This document shows positions 18,070 to 26,745 of a stretch of 64,000 bases of DNA, in pieces; position 1 is the stretch's first letter, and every line of letters begins with the position of its first letter. The notes under the pieces were generated by a model that worked only from the letters and a program-made list of their open reading frames with translations, did not search any database and was not told the DNA's origin. The position numbers and the translations under genes were made by a program. Origin of the DNA: Bacteroidaceae bacterium. Lineage in GTDB: Bacteria > Bacteroidota > Bacteroidia > Bacteroidales > Bacteroidaceae. Location of the stretch: positions 47,170 to 111,169 of the forward strand of contig JAFYQK010000016.1 in assembly GCA_017547165.1 (NCBI GenBank), in the 5' to 3' direction.

Positions 18070-19599
18070 ATGAAAATTAAGACACTTCTTGTAGGGCTTA
18101 CTATCCCCTTGACAGGATTTGCCCAAACTTTCCAGGTGGTGCCACAAGAGCCATCCAATCCGGATAATGTGCCTGCACCTTGTCATCCAGTTCCTCACAA
18201 ACGTCAGATTTTGTGGAATGAGACAGAATTCTATGCATTCTTCCACTATGGTATGAATACTTTTACCGGCAAGGAATGGGGATTTGGAGATGAAGATGAG
18301 AGTATTTATGCCCCCAAGGCCATGCCCAATCCCGAACAGTGGATTACATCGGTGAAGGCTGCCGGCATGCAGGGCGGTATTGCCGTGGTGAAGCACCATG
18401 ACGGTTTCTGTCTGTGGCCAACAGCAACAACAACGCATAATATCACTGGTGCCGGTTCGGAATACGGACGCACCGCTAATATCCCCCAGCTCTATGCTGA
18501 GGCAAGCCGCAAGCACGGCATGAAGTATGGTTTCTACATCTCCCCCTGGGACAGAAACTCGGCACACTATGGCAAGGACACTTACGTTACGGAGGTTTTC
18601 CTGAAGCAGTGCGAGGAATTGGCTGAGTTCGGCGACGACCAGTTTGAGATGTGGTTTGACGGTGCCAATGGTGGCGACGGATACTATGGCGGCGAAGGCG
18701 GTTCACGCAATGTGGATGCATCTATCTACTACGACACTCCAAACCTTCGTGCAAGAGTACACCAGATTGCAGAAAACTGTGTGCTCTGGGGCGTTGGCGG
18801 CGAGGCTCGCTGGATTGGTAACGAGTCGGGTTATGCCGGCAATACCAACTGGGCAATGACCGATTATATGTCTGAGAGCGTGGTGCGCGAAGAAGGCGAT
18901 ATAGACGGTTGGTTCTGGAACCCCGGAGAGAGCGATGCCAAGGCAACAAATAATGGCTGGTTCTGGCACCAGGGCGAGTCAATGAAGAGTGCAGAGCGCC
19001 TGTTCCAAATGTACCTGGAGACCGTGGGTCGCAATGCTACCCTCATCCTGAACTGTCCTCCCGACCAGTATGGCGTATTGCCCACAAACACTGTAAACGA
19101 GTTGAAGAAACTTGGAAAGATGCTGCACGAGCGTTTGGGCTTGCCCGTTTACAATCTTTCAGACGCAACATCGGCCAAGGACTATGCCAAGACTGCCAAC
19201 ATTGAGGTTAGCGAAACCCGCACAGGAACATTGTTCAACGCATCAAACCTTACTGATGGTGATAAGGATACATATTGGGGAACTAACGACGATACCCGCC
19301 AGGCTACAATTACCTTGTCATGGGATGAGCCCCAGACATTGCGCTACCTGATGATGCAGGAACCCATTGCACTTGGCCAGCGCATCAAGGACTTCAAGGT
19401 TGAGTACAGTGCCGATGGCAACTCTTGGAGAGAACTTTGCCCCGTACTTGAAACCACTACTGTGGGTTACAAGCGCATCATTCCCCTGAATGGTAGCACT
19501 TCGGAAAGTTATGGCGAGGGTTACAATGCCATGAAACTCAGAATAACAATCCTTGACAGTCGTGCATGTCCCTTATTGTCTAACCTCAGCGTATATTAA
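18070..19599 (+). CDS. Secreted GH29 alpha-L-fucosidase with C-terminal F5/8-type domain
   Basis: A 509-aa exported glycosidase removing terminal L-fucose from glycans. It has a signal peptide of about 19 residues ending GFAQ and a GH29 barrel with AFFHYGMNTFTGKEWG, KHHDGFCLWP and FEMWFDGANG, where Asp197 is the expected nucleophile. From about residue 370 there is a beta-sandwich like F5/8 type C/CBM32 domains (LTDGDKDTYWG). It lacks a type IX-style C-terminal domain. It is divergent from the fucose catabolic operon, so released fucose can be taken up by FucP. The next gene starts 9 nt later. Confidence 0.93.
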   Translation: MKIKTLLVGLTIPLTGFAQTFQVVPQEPSNPDNVPAPCHPVPHKRQILWNETEFYAFFHYGMNTFTGKEWGFGDEDESIYAPKAMPNPEQWITSVKAAGMQGGIAVVKHHDGFCLWPTATTTHNITGAGSEYGRTANIPQLYAEASRKHGMKYGFYISPWDRNSAHYGKDTYVTEVFLKQCEELAEFGDDQFEMWFDGANGGDGYYGGEGGSRNVDASIYYDTPNLRARVHQIAENCVLWGVGGEARWIGNESGYAGNTNWAMTDYMSESVVREEGDIDGWFWNPGESDAKATNNGWFWHQGESMKSAERLFQMYLETVGRNATLILNCPPDQYGVLPTNTVNELKKLGKMLHERLGLPVYNLSDATSAKDYAKTANIEVSETRTGTLFNASNLTDGDKDTYWGTNDDTRQATITLSWDEPQTLRYLMMQEPIALGQRIKDFKVEYSADGNSWRELCPVLETTTVGYKRIIPLNGSTSESYGEGYNAMKLRITILDSRACPLLSNLSVY

Positions 19600-19608
19600 T
19601 GAAGAGCC

Positions 19609-22017
19609 ATGATAAAGAATAAATTTATACTTTCTGCAACCTTGCTTGCAATGAGCATGGCTGCAAATGCACAGACAACAATCACTTTTGATTCCGATGA
19701 CTTTGCAAAAATAGGCGTGTACGACCAGTGGTCGGAAAGCCCTTTCCGCACAGGCGCCCTGGCTGGCAATGCCGGTGTGGCAGACAACCCTGACACCTCG
19801 GTTGATGCAGTTCTTGGCGAGGCACCAAACTCCTCTGCCAAGGTTGTTGCCATGCAGAGAAGCCGTTTCGGCAGTAATGCCTTTGGCGTGAGAATAGACC
19901 TTAAGGAACCTATCCGTGTGACAAAGCAGCTGCAATACATCCATGTTATGGCCTACCTCAAGGACAAGCCCGCTGACTCACGCATGATGGTAATAGGTCT
20001 GGGCAAGCGCCTGGAACAGAGTTGGAGCTGGCAGAATGGCGAGGACGAGCAGTTCTGGGCATGGACAAATGTTCCCGTCAAGGCTAAGGAAGGCTGGCAG
20101 GACGTGGTGTTCAGCTTCAAGGGTTTCTCCTATTCAAAGCAGGAGAATGCCAATAGCGGCATAGACATCTATTCGTTGGTGATAATTCCCGATCTCCGTT
20201 CGCCACATGCTGATGCAAGCGACTGGGTTGCATATTTCGACGAGATCGTTGTAGACAACAATCCCGAGAAGCGTTTCACTACCGACAAATATGCACTGAA
20301 CTTCCCCGCAGAGCAGGCTTATACACGCAGCGACCGTCATCTTGACGCAGTAGGACTTGAGGCAGGGGGAAAGACCGTAAATGCCTCTCTCGATACCAGA
20401 AAGGTCTACAACAATAAAGTTTCTGAGGTCGTGTTCCCTGCAACCGCAGGTTCAAGCGTAAAGCCCAAGTTTACATATGGCGGCGCATGGATGAGTGCCT
20501 ATGTTTTCACCGACTGGGGCAATGATGGTGTTTTCACATATACCGTAAACGACAACGGTACTCCTGCCGCAGGCAGTGATGTGGTAAGTTATAGCGCCGC
20601 ACAGATTGGCAATACATGGTACAAGAGTGATGGCACAACAACAGATAACGGTAACACCATTGGAGCTGGTGTGCCTAATTTCACCATTCCTGCCAATACT
20701 GAACCAGGTTTCTATCGCATGCGCTACAAGGTTGACTGGAACAGTCTGAACCCAGCTGGTGGAGCTACCATTCTTAGTGATGGCGGTGCCATTGCCGACG
20801 TAATTCTTGACGTACATGGCGAGACCGTTAGCGTAAGCGCTTCTCAGTTGAATGGTGACATCGTTTTGGCAAAAGACGGCAGCGCACTGCTCAATTACGC
20901 CACACCATATGGTCAGCCTCTCAAGGTTAAGGTTATACCAGAAAAGGGCTTCGTTCAGAACGGTTTCCAACTGAAGTACGGTTACAAGATAAGTGCCGTT
21001 GACCAGCTGGACGAGAACGAGAACCCCAACTGGATTCTTGTTGACGTTCCCGCCTCTGCAATAGCACCTGACAGCACCTATACCATCCCAGCAGAGTATC
21101 TCCGTGGCGGATTTGTAAGCATCAAGGGCGATATGCAACAGGTGCAATACTATACAGTGAACATTGTAGGTGCTCCTGACGGACAGGGTGGTGTTACCTT
21201 CCTTGGTAAGGAATATGGACATGGTGATGTTATAGATGCTACTCAGTATTTTTCTGTAGATGACGTTACACTGAAACAAATTGAAGGATACATTGCCTCT
21301 GCCTCATTGGATGCCGCCACCAAGGTGCTCACTGTTACCTACAAGTCTATTCAGGCATACAGAAACATCACAAGTCTCTCTGAACTCCGCAATGACATGG
21401 CATACCACATTAAAGCCAAGAGTGGTGAAGGTTACTTGGCTTGGAATTCCGTTGTCAGCAACACCTATGTCAGCATCCGCGGTGTCACCAGTGCCACTCA
21501 TCAGGGATTTCCCGCCAACGAGGCTGTAGCCAATATCTACAAGGAAGAAGTAACCCCTTTTGACACCACCGTCATCTGGCAAATTCTGAAGGAAGACAAT
21601 GAATACTATCTTTACCAGCCCGCCAATCAGTCTTATGTAACACGTAAGGATCGTGACTATGTTTTTACGGTTAACAAGACTCCACTGGATAAGATCCGCG
21701 ACAATGGTGATGGTACCTTCAGTTTCCATGCAGGTGGCGGTTATTCGCAAAGTTCTACTTATTTTGCATGCATTTGTACAGGAAACACTCCCCAAGCAGT
21801 TCGCAACTGGACATGGGATGACCATGGTTCTGTGATGTATATCATCGAGAATCCCAATATAGAGGTGAATGACATACTTACCTCTATTGACCAAATTCAG
21901 TCTACCGATTCCACTATTTCTTCTCGGGGCATCTATAACATGCATGGTCAAAAGCTCAACGCTCTTCCTGCCGAGGGCATCGTCATCGTTGATGGCAAGA
22001 AGAAAGTAGTTAAGTAA
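19609..22017 (+). CDS. Secreted multidomain protein of unknown function, fucosidase-linked
   Basis: An 802-aa exported protein I cannot name. It begins with a signal peptide (MSMAANAQ cleavage region). An N-terminal beta-sandwich-like region runs to about 220 and ends in YFDEIVVDNNP. A GEVED-like module follows (YVFTDWGNDGVF ... FTIPANTEPGFYRMRY, about 300-375). After a middle beta region comes a section near 590-750 resembling the 'YYI.. W.I .. YYL' modules of the GH20 protein in this window. The C-terminus (GIYNMHGQKL ... IVDGKKKVVK) looks like a type IX sorting domain. No catalytic signature is seen. It starts 9 nt after the fucosidase gene and shares its terminator, so a glycan-binding role beside the fucosidase is inferred. 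Confidence 0.75.
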   Translation: MIKNKFILSATLLAMSMAANAQTTITFDSDDFAKIGVYDQWSESPFRTGALAGNAGVADNPDTSVDAVLGEAPNSSAKVVAMQRSRFGSNAFGVRIDLKEPIRVTKQLQYIHVMAYLKDKPADSRMMVIGLGKRLEQSWSWQNGEDEQFWAWTNVPVKAKEGWQDVVFSFKGFSYSKQENANSGIDIYSLVIIPDLRSPHADASDWVAYFDEIVVDNNPEKRFTTDKYALNFPAEQAYTRSDRHLDAVGLEAGGKTVNASLDTRKVYNNKVSEVVFPATAGSSVKPKFTYGGAWMSAYVFTDWGNDGVFTYTVNDNGTPAAGSDVVSYSAAQIGNTWYKSDGTTTDNGNTIGAGVPNFTIPANTEPGFYRMRYKVDWNSLNPAGGATILSDGGAIADVILDVHGETVSVSASQLNGDIVLAKDGSALLNYATPYGQPLKVKVIPEKGFVQNGFQLKYGYKISAVDQLDENENPNWILVDVPASAIAPDSTYTIPAEYLRGGFVSIKGDMQQVQYYTVNIVGAPDGQGGVTFLGKEYGHGDVIDATQYFSVDDVTLKQIEGYIASASLDAATKVLTVTYKSIQAYRNITSLSELRNDMAYHIKAKSGEGYLAWNSVVSNTYVSIRGVTSATHQGFPANEAVANIYKEEVTPFDTTVIWQILKEDNEYYLYQPANQSYVTRKDRDYVFTVNKTPLDKIRDNGDGTFSFHAGGGYSQSSTYFACICTGNTPQAVRNWTWDDHGSVMYIIENPNIEVNDILTSIDQIQSTDSTISSRGIYNMHGQKLNALPAEGIVIVDGKKKVVK

Positions 22018-22085
22018 AATAGTCCACACTCGTTGCTTTATTGCAATCGATTAAGTTTGCAATTTGTTCTGCGAATTCATAGAAT

Positions 22086-22138
22086 AACGGTTAGCAGTTT
22101 AGGCCCATTTGGTCATCTGTTAACCGTTTCTTTTTTTA
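22086..22138 (+). terminator. Terminator of the fucosidase unit
   Basis: A 12-bp stem with one G-U pair (22086-22097 with 22117-22128), a 19-nt loop and a T7 run at 22131-22137. Confidence 0.8.
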
Positions 22139-22184
22139 TCTATTGCCGTTTGGTAAAAAGTTACTTTAAAAAGACTAGACTACT

Positions 22185-22201
22185 TACTCCCAGAAGTTAC
22201 C
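22185..22201 (+). repeat. 17-nt direct repeat, copy 1
   Basis: TACTCCCAGAAGTTACC, repeated exactly at 22617-22633. The two copies bound 415 bp of GC-rich, non-coding sequence. Confidence 0.9.
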
Positions 22202-22358
22202 CGCCCCCTACACCTATACCCCTACTGCAAGTTAAATAAACGCTTTCATAAACGCCCCTCCAATGGGTAAGGTACGCCACAACACCCGCCCCTACGTCTC
22301 ACGGCGTGAAGCCAAACGCCTCGTGTTCCTTCCGCCAGCGCCTCACGATACAGAATGG

Positions 22359-22382
22359 CCCCCTCAATCTCCCTAAAGGGGG
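22359..22382. repeat. Palindromic intergenic element
   Basis: CCCCCT (22359-22364) and AGGGGG (22377-22382) flank a short loop containing CTCCCT. It resembles a CCCCCT/AGGGGG intergenic palindrome that I recall seeing scattered in Bacteroidetes genomes; that comparison is from memory and not a search. Confidence 0.45.
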
Positions 22383-22442
22383 AGGAAAGTGAGCGGGCAA
22401 ACGCTATTTCTCGCTATTTCTCACATCGCCAGGGGAATGTTG

Positions 22443-22450
22443 TATCTTTG
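22443..22450 (+). promoter_or_regulatory. -7 promoter box upstream of the truncated small ORF
   Basis: TATCTTTG followed by CA is a good TAnnTTTG match, about 110 nt before the small ORF at 22559. It implies this remnant once had, or still has, its own transcript. Confidence 0.5.
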
Positions 22451-22480
22451 CACTATCAAAAGTTTAAAGTTTAACGACTT

Positions 22481-22516
22481 CTCTCACCTCTCACCTCTCA
22501 CCTCTCATCCTCTCAC
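22481..22516. repeat. 7-nt tandem repeat in a leader region
   Basis: CTCTCAC three times, CTCTCAT once, a one-base slip, then CTCTCAC again. It lies between the -7 box at 22443 and the small ORF at 22559. Confidence 0.85.
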
Positions 22517-22558
22517 CCGCTCACCGTTAATTACTAACTCCTAATTCAAATTACCACT

Positions 22559-22690
22559 ATGGGAACATTCAACAACAACTCCACTTGGGGCAAGATCCTC
22601 AACATCGTAATCATCGTACTCCCAGAAGTTACCAATCATCATTCCTGTTTCTACATAAAGATGCCCCCCTCGACAAAAAAACAGGAATGA
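22559..22690 (+). pseudogene. Truncated small ORF, resembling the start of a 'smalltalk' peptide
   Basis: A 43-codon ORF. Its first 21 residues (TWGKILNIVIIVL core) look like the start of the short hydrophobic 'smalltalk' peptides found in Bacteroidetes. At codon 20 the sequence enters the second copy of a 17-nt direct repeat and the rest reads through the tRNA-Ala terminator, so the natural C-terminus has been lost. The promoter box and 7-nt repeat upstream fit an old gene leader. The family resemblance is from memory and moderate. Confidence 0.45.
22617..22633 (+). repeat. 17-nt direct repeat, copy 2
   Basis: An exact copy of 22185-22201. It sits exactly where the small ORF at 22559 stops looking like its family. 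Confidence 0.9.
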
Positions 22691-22708
22691 AGTAATTCTC
22701 ATTCCTGT
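22675..22708 (-). terminator. Terminator of tRNA-Ala
   Basis: A perfect 10-bp stem (22681-22690 with 22699-22708), followed on the minus strand by seven Ts, 10 nt past the tRNA 3' end. Confidence 0.85.
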
Positions 22709-22717
22709 CTGCCTTTG

Positions 22718-22791
<74 letters not shown>

Positions 22792-22810
22792 TTGATGACT
22801 TTTTCAATTG

Positions 22811-22818
22811 CAAAATTA
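22811..22818 (-). promoter_or_regulatory. -7 promoter box of tRNA-Ala
   Basis: TAATTTTG on the minus strand, 20 nt upstream of the mature tRNA 5' end, fits TAnnTTTG. Confidence 0.5.
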
Positions 22819-22857
22819 TAGCTTTCTTTCGAATAAATAAAGTTTTATTCCAACTTT

Positions 22858-22889
22858 TTTGACTCTAACTGAAAAAAAGTATACCTTTG
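22858..22889 (+). promoter_or_regulatory. Promoter of the M6 protease unit
   Basis: TTTG (22858-22861), 20-nt spacer, TACCTTTG (22882-22889). A full Bacteroidetes promoter, 86 nt before the ATG. Confidence 0.75.
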
Positions 22890-22975
22890 TGAGGTTTAAT
22901 ATACATGTACACCTACATATATATACTATAATTTTAACTTGTTATAATAATCATTCATAATTGTAACATAAATAT

Positions 22976-24637
22976 ATGAAGAGAATCTTTATCGCCCTCA
23001 TGTTTTGTTTATCATTGCAGATGAATGCCCAGTACGATGCATTTGATGCAGGAAGCACGACTGGTATAAGGTTTCATAGACAGCCTTGTGTGCATCACGA
23101 TGATGCTCCAACTACCCGTACCGCCTCCACTCAGGAAGAAGCCTGCCTTCGAGCTACCGGTTCACCAAAGATTCTTGTTTGTTTGGCTAATTTCACTGAT
23201 GTTAAATTCACAGTTGCTCCTGACGACGAGGCTCTCGTGCTTCTATTTGATAAGTTCTTTAATGCTAAGAATGTAGGCACCGGAGACAATCCTTATTCGG
23301 TGTGCGACTATTTCTGCGCCATGAGCGATGGCATTTTTACTCCCGAATTCGTTATTATGGAACCCATTACGCTTTCAAAGAATCGTTCATACTATGGTCA
23401 ATCAAGCGGTGATAGTCGTCGCAATGTATTCCGTAAGGAAGCTATTGATTCGCTCAGTAGTAAAATCAGCGATAGGGTAGATGAGTTTGATACTGACAAT
23501 GACGGAATGATAGACGGAGTGATAGTGATATTTCCTGGTGCCGGAGCCAATGTGGGCGATAAAAATGGTATGCACCCTGCCTGCTGGACAAGTGCATACA
23601 CCACCACTAAATGTGCTGTCACATATGCCACCTCTCTTATCGCCCCCGAGATGTTGGGCTTGGACTACACCAGTCAGGGAGGACCCAATAACGCAAAGCT
23701 CAATGCCATAGGTATTTTCGTTCACGAGATGTCGCATATGCTTGGTCTGCCAGACTTTTACGACCTCAATTACTCTGCGCCAGGTATGGACTATTGGAGT
23801 TTGATGGACTATGGTGAATATTGGCAGAATGGATATTATCCAACCCCCTACACCGCCTACGAGCGTCATTTTATGGGTTGGCTATCACTTGTTGAACTTT
23901 CCGAACCTACTTATGTAACTAGTATGAAGGCGATTGCTGATGGAGGTTCGGCCTATGTCATCTATAACGATGGCAACCGAGATGAGTATTATATTCTTGA
24001 AAATCGCACTACAGCTGACCCTTACAGCTATAATTTGTGTAATACTTTAGGTAGCGGTTTGATGATTTATCATGTCGATTATAATTCAATCCTTTGGAAG
24101 AATAACCGCATAAACACCGATCCCAATCGCCAGCGCATGACAATTATTCCAGCCAATGGTTATTTTGAAATTGCAGATAATTTTACCGATTCCAACAAAT
24201 ACCTTTCTGAACTGAGAGGTCATCTTTGGCCTCTAAAGGATATCCCCTCTGTGGTGGAATATTATGGTATTGTAGGCAACAATTCGCTCACCGATGAAGA
24301 GCGCTCCCAAGGCTTACGCATCGCACCTGCTGCAACTCTTTACAATCCTAATATTGACGGAAGTTTCCTGATGCACAAACCTATCACCGATATAGTCTAT
24401 GATGCCACAACGCGCACTATATCTTTCTCTTTTATGGGCGGAGAGCCAACGGGCATCGGTGAGGTACCCGAGAATTTAAATCACTCAATAGGCAATTCCG
24501 CCTACACCGTTTACTCTCTTGATGGACGCATAGTAACCATCTGTGGTCCAAGTGCACTTGATAGTCTTCCTCGCGGATTGTATATTCTCAGAAATACCGC
24601 TACCGGCGAGACAAGCAAGCGTCTTCTGGGTAAGTGA
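22976..24637 (+). CDS. Secreted M6-family zinc metalloprotease with C-terminal sorting domain
   Basis: A 553-aa exported protease. The signal peptide ends near MNAQ. The catalytic zinc motif HEMSH is at residues 250-254 (FVHEMSHMLGLPDFYD), followed by the family's DYWSLMDYGEY loop, as in immune inhibitor A-type M6 peptidases. The C-terminus (YTVYSLDGRIV ... LPRGLYILRN ... SKRLLGK) matches type IX secretion sorting domains, suggesting surface attachment or release. Natural substrates are unknown. The nuclease gene starts 40 nt downstream. Confidence 0.88.
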   Translation: MKRIFIALMFCLSLQMNAQYDAFDAGSTTGIRFHRQPCVHHDDAPTTRTASTQEEACLRATGSPKILVCLANFTDVKFTVAPDDEALVLLFDKFFNAKNVGTGDNPYSVCDYFCAMSDGIFTPEFVIMEPITLSKNRSYYGQSSGDSRRNVFRKEAIDSLSSKISDRVDEFDTDNDGMIDGVIVIFPGAGANVGDKNGMHPACWTSAYTTTKCAVTYATSLIAPEMLGLDYTSQGGPNNAKLNAIGIFVHEMSHMLGLPDFYDLNYSAPGMDYWSLMDYGEYWQNGYYPTPYTAYERHFMGWLSLVELSEPTYVTSMKAIADGGSAYVIYNDGNRDEYYILENRTTADPYSYNLCNTLGSGLMIYHVDYNSILWKNNRINTDPNRQRMTIIPANGYFEIADNFTDSNKYLSELRGHLWPLKDIPSVVEYYGIVGNNSLTDEERSQGLRIAPAATLYNPNIDGSFLMHKPITDIVYDATTRTISFSFMGGEPTGIGEVPENLNHSIGNSAYTVYSLDGRIVTICGPSALDSLPRGLYILRNTATGETSKRLLGK

Positions 24638-24677
24638 TTGTCATTCACCTCGTTTAATAAAGCAAACGTCCAATACT

Positions 24678-25451
24678 ATGAAAACAAAATTCTTACTCCT
24701 CTGTGGTGCTATCTTGTTTACACATCTAGAACTTATGGCATGGGGTCAAAAAGGTCACGATATAGTTAGCGAGATAGCAACTCGTCATCTAAAATGCAAA
24801 GTGCATAAAAACATACGCAAAACGCTCAATGGATATAGTATTCTTTATTGGAGCAACTGGCTCGACAATGCAAGTCATACCGAGGCCTATGCCTATACCA
24901 AGACATGGCATTATAAGAATATCGATGCCGGCGAGACTTATGAAAATGCTCAACTCGAGTCCAAAGGAGATATTGTTGGTGCTATAAAAATGCAGATAGA
25001 AACTCTTTCTAATAAGACCATTTCACAAGAGCAGAAGGCAACTGCTTTAAAAATGCTAGTTCATCTTATGGGCGACCTTCATCAACCCATGCACATGGGA
25101 CGCAGAGCTGACCGTGGCGGAAACCAATATACCCTTACTTATTTCAACCGCAAGGCAAACTTGCATGGTATATGGGATACTGCTATTCTTGAAGATGGGC
25201 ATAAGTGGAGTCACACCGAGTGGGCCGATGAGATTGATCATGCCAACAAGAAGATGGTAAAGGAAATATGTCAGGGAACCATTGATGATTGGGCACGCGA
25301 AACTCACGCCCTCGCAAAACGCATTTATTCCGAAACCTCTCAGCAGGAGAATCTTTCTTACGATTATGTAGCCAAGTGGACTCCCGTTATTGAAAACCAA
25401 CTCCTTAAAGGAGGCCTCAGATTGGCCTACATCTTGAATAAATTATTCTAA
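24678..25451 (+). CDS. S1/P1-type zinc nuclease
   Basis: A 257-aa exported nuclease of the S1/P1 family, which cleaves single-stranded DNA and RNA. After a signal peptide the mature protein starts at the zinc-binding Trp in MAWGQKGHDIVSEIA. Further metal ligands are in LMGDLHQPMHMGRR and LHGIWDTAIL. The open frame reaches back to 24543 inside the protease gene, but the ATG at 24678 gives a clean signal peptide. It probably shares the protease transcript and supplies nucleotides or phosphate from extracellular nucleic acid. Confidence 0.92.
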   Translation: MKTKFLLLCGAILFTHLELMAWGQKGHDIVSEIATRHLKCKVHKNIRKTLNGYSILYWSNWLDNASHTEAYAYTKTWHYKNIDAGETYENAQLESKGDIVGAIKMQIETLSNKTISQEQKATALKMLVHLMGDLHQPMHMGRRADRGGNQYTLTYFNRKANLHGIWDTAILEDGHKWSHTEWADEIDHANKKMVKEICQGTIDDWARETHALAKRIYSETSQQENLSYDYVAKWTPVIENQLLKGGLRLAYILNKLF

Positions 25452-25494
25452 TTTTTCTATTAATATTCATATCCCCCAAAAGTTGTATTAAAAC

Positions 25495-26745
25495 ATGGAA
25501 GATAGAAAAAATAGTGATGCTGCTCAGGAGTTGATGCTAGTACGCATAACAGGAGCCGATCGCCCTGGTCTTATCTCCGAAATCATGGAAATCCTTTCTG
25601 CACATGATGTGCATATTCAGGATATTGGTCAAGCCGTTATTCATGCCACCCTTAGTTTGGGAATACTCATCAGAGTAAACGAGGAGAATAGCGGTAGAGT
25701 TATGAAGGAACTTCTTTTCAAAACCAGTGAATTGGGAGTTAACATCAAGTTTGCCCCGATCACCATGGACGAGTATGAGGCCTGGGTCGACCGTCAGGGC
25801 AAGAATCGTTATATCCTCACTATACTTGGCCGACGTCTTGAAGCCAGACAGATAGGAGCTGTAACCCAGGTAATTGTCAAGCAGGGACTCAATATCGATG
25901 CAGTTCGTCGCCTAAGTGGTCGACAGAGTATACAACGCCCTGTTGAAAAGACACGCGCTTGCATACAATTCTCTCTCCGAGGTACTCCCAATAACCGCGA
26001 GCAGATGCAAGCTCAACTCCTTCAACTCTCCAGTGAGATGTCCGTCGATTGCTCTTTCCAACGCGATAATATGTATCGTCGCATGCGTCGTCTCATCTGT
26101 TTCGATATGGACTCCACTCTAATCCAGGCCGAGGTTATTGACGAACTTGCACGTCGCCATGGCGTTTATGATGAAGTAGCTGCCATTACCGAACAAGCTA
26201 TGCGTGGCGAACTTGATTTCAGTGAGAGTTTCAGACTCCGTTGCCAGTTGCTTAAAGGTCTTGATGTTAGTGTCATGCAGGATATTGCAGAGAACCTCCC
26301 CTTTACAGAGGGAGTCGACCGCTTGATGTATGTCCTCAAGAGCTATGGCTACAAGATAGCTATCCTTTCAGGAGGTTTCACCTTCTTCGGTCAGTATATC
26401 CAGAAGAAATATGGCATTGACTACGTCTACGCTAACGAACTCGAGGTAGACGAAACAGGTCATCTCACCGGCAATTATGTTGGAGAGGTTGTCGACGGCA
26501 AGCGCAAGGCTGAACTTCTCCGTTTGATTGCACAGGTCGAGAAAGTCGACATGGAACAAACCATCGCTGTTGGCGATGGAGCCAACGATCTCCCAATGCT
26601 TGCAGCTGCAGGTCTTGGCATAGCCTTTCATGCTAAACCTCGTGTTGTCGCCAACGCTCGCCAGTCAATCAATACCATTGGTCTCGATGGCGTACTCTAT
26701 TTTCTTGGCTTCAAGGATAGTTATCTTGATGCCAAAGCACAATAG
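25495..26745 (+). CDS. serB: Phosphoserine phosphatase SerB with ACT-type N-terminus
   Basis: A 416-aa cytoplasmic enzyme releasing serine from phosphoserine. Residues about 10-180 hold two ACT-like regulatory modules (ITGADRPGLISEIMEILS). The HAD phosphatase follows: the nucleophile Asp204 in DMDSTLIQ, then ILSGGFTFF and the VGDGANDLPML metal loop. The length is larger than E. coli SerB because of the extra ACT region, which is common in Bacteroidetes. It starts 43 nt after the nuclease gene. Serine is also the substrate of the serine palmitoyltransferase in this window. Confidence 0.95.
   Translation: MEDRKNSDAAQELMLVRITGADRPGLISEIMEILSAHDVHIQDIGQAVIHATLSLGILIRVNEENSGRVMKELLFKTSELGVNIKFAPITMDEYEAWVDRQGKNRYILTILGRRLEARQIGAVTQVIVKQGLNIDAVRRLSGRQSIQRPVEKTRACIQFSLRGTPNNREQMQAQLLQLSSEMSVDCSFQRDNMYRRMRRLICFDMDSTLIQAEVIDELARRHGVYDEVAAITEQAMRGELDFSESFRLRCQLLKGLDVSVMQDIAENLPFTEGVDRLMYVLKSYGYKIAILSGGFTFFGQYIQKKYGIDYVYANELEVDETGHLTGNYVGEVVDGKRKAELLRLIAQVEKVDMEQTIAVGDGANDLPMLAAAGLGIAFHAKPRVVANARQSINTIGLDGVLYFLGFKDSYLDAKAQ

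Noticed and set aside
20452-22029. Two long minus-strand ORFs opposite the 802-aa secreted protein
   Set aside because: Cys/Val-rich antisense frames without start context or family resemblance; the plus frame has a signal peptide and sorting domain.
24543-24677. N-terminal extension of the S1/P1 nuclease
   Set aside because: It lies inside the protease gene in another frame and would bury the signal peptide.
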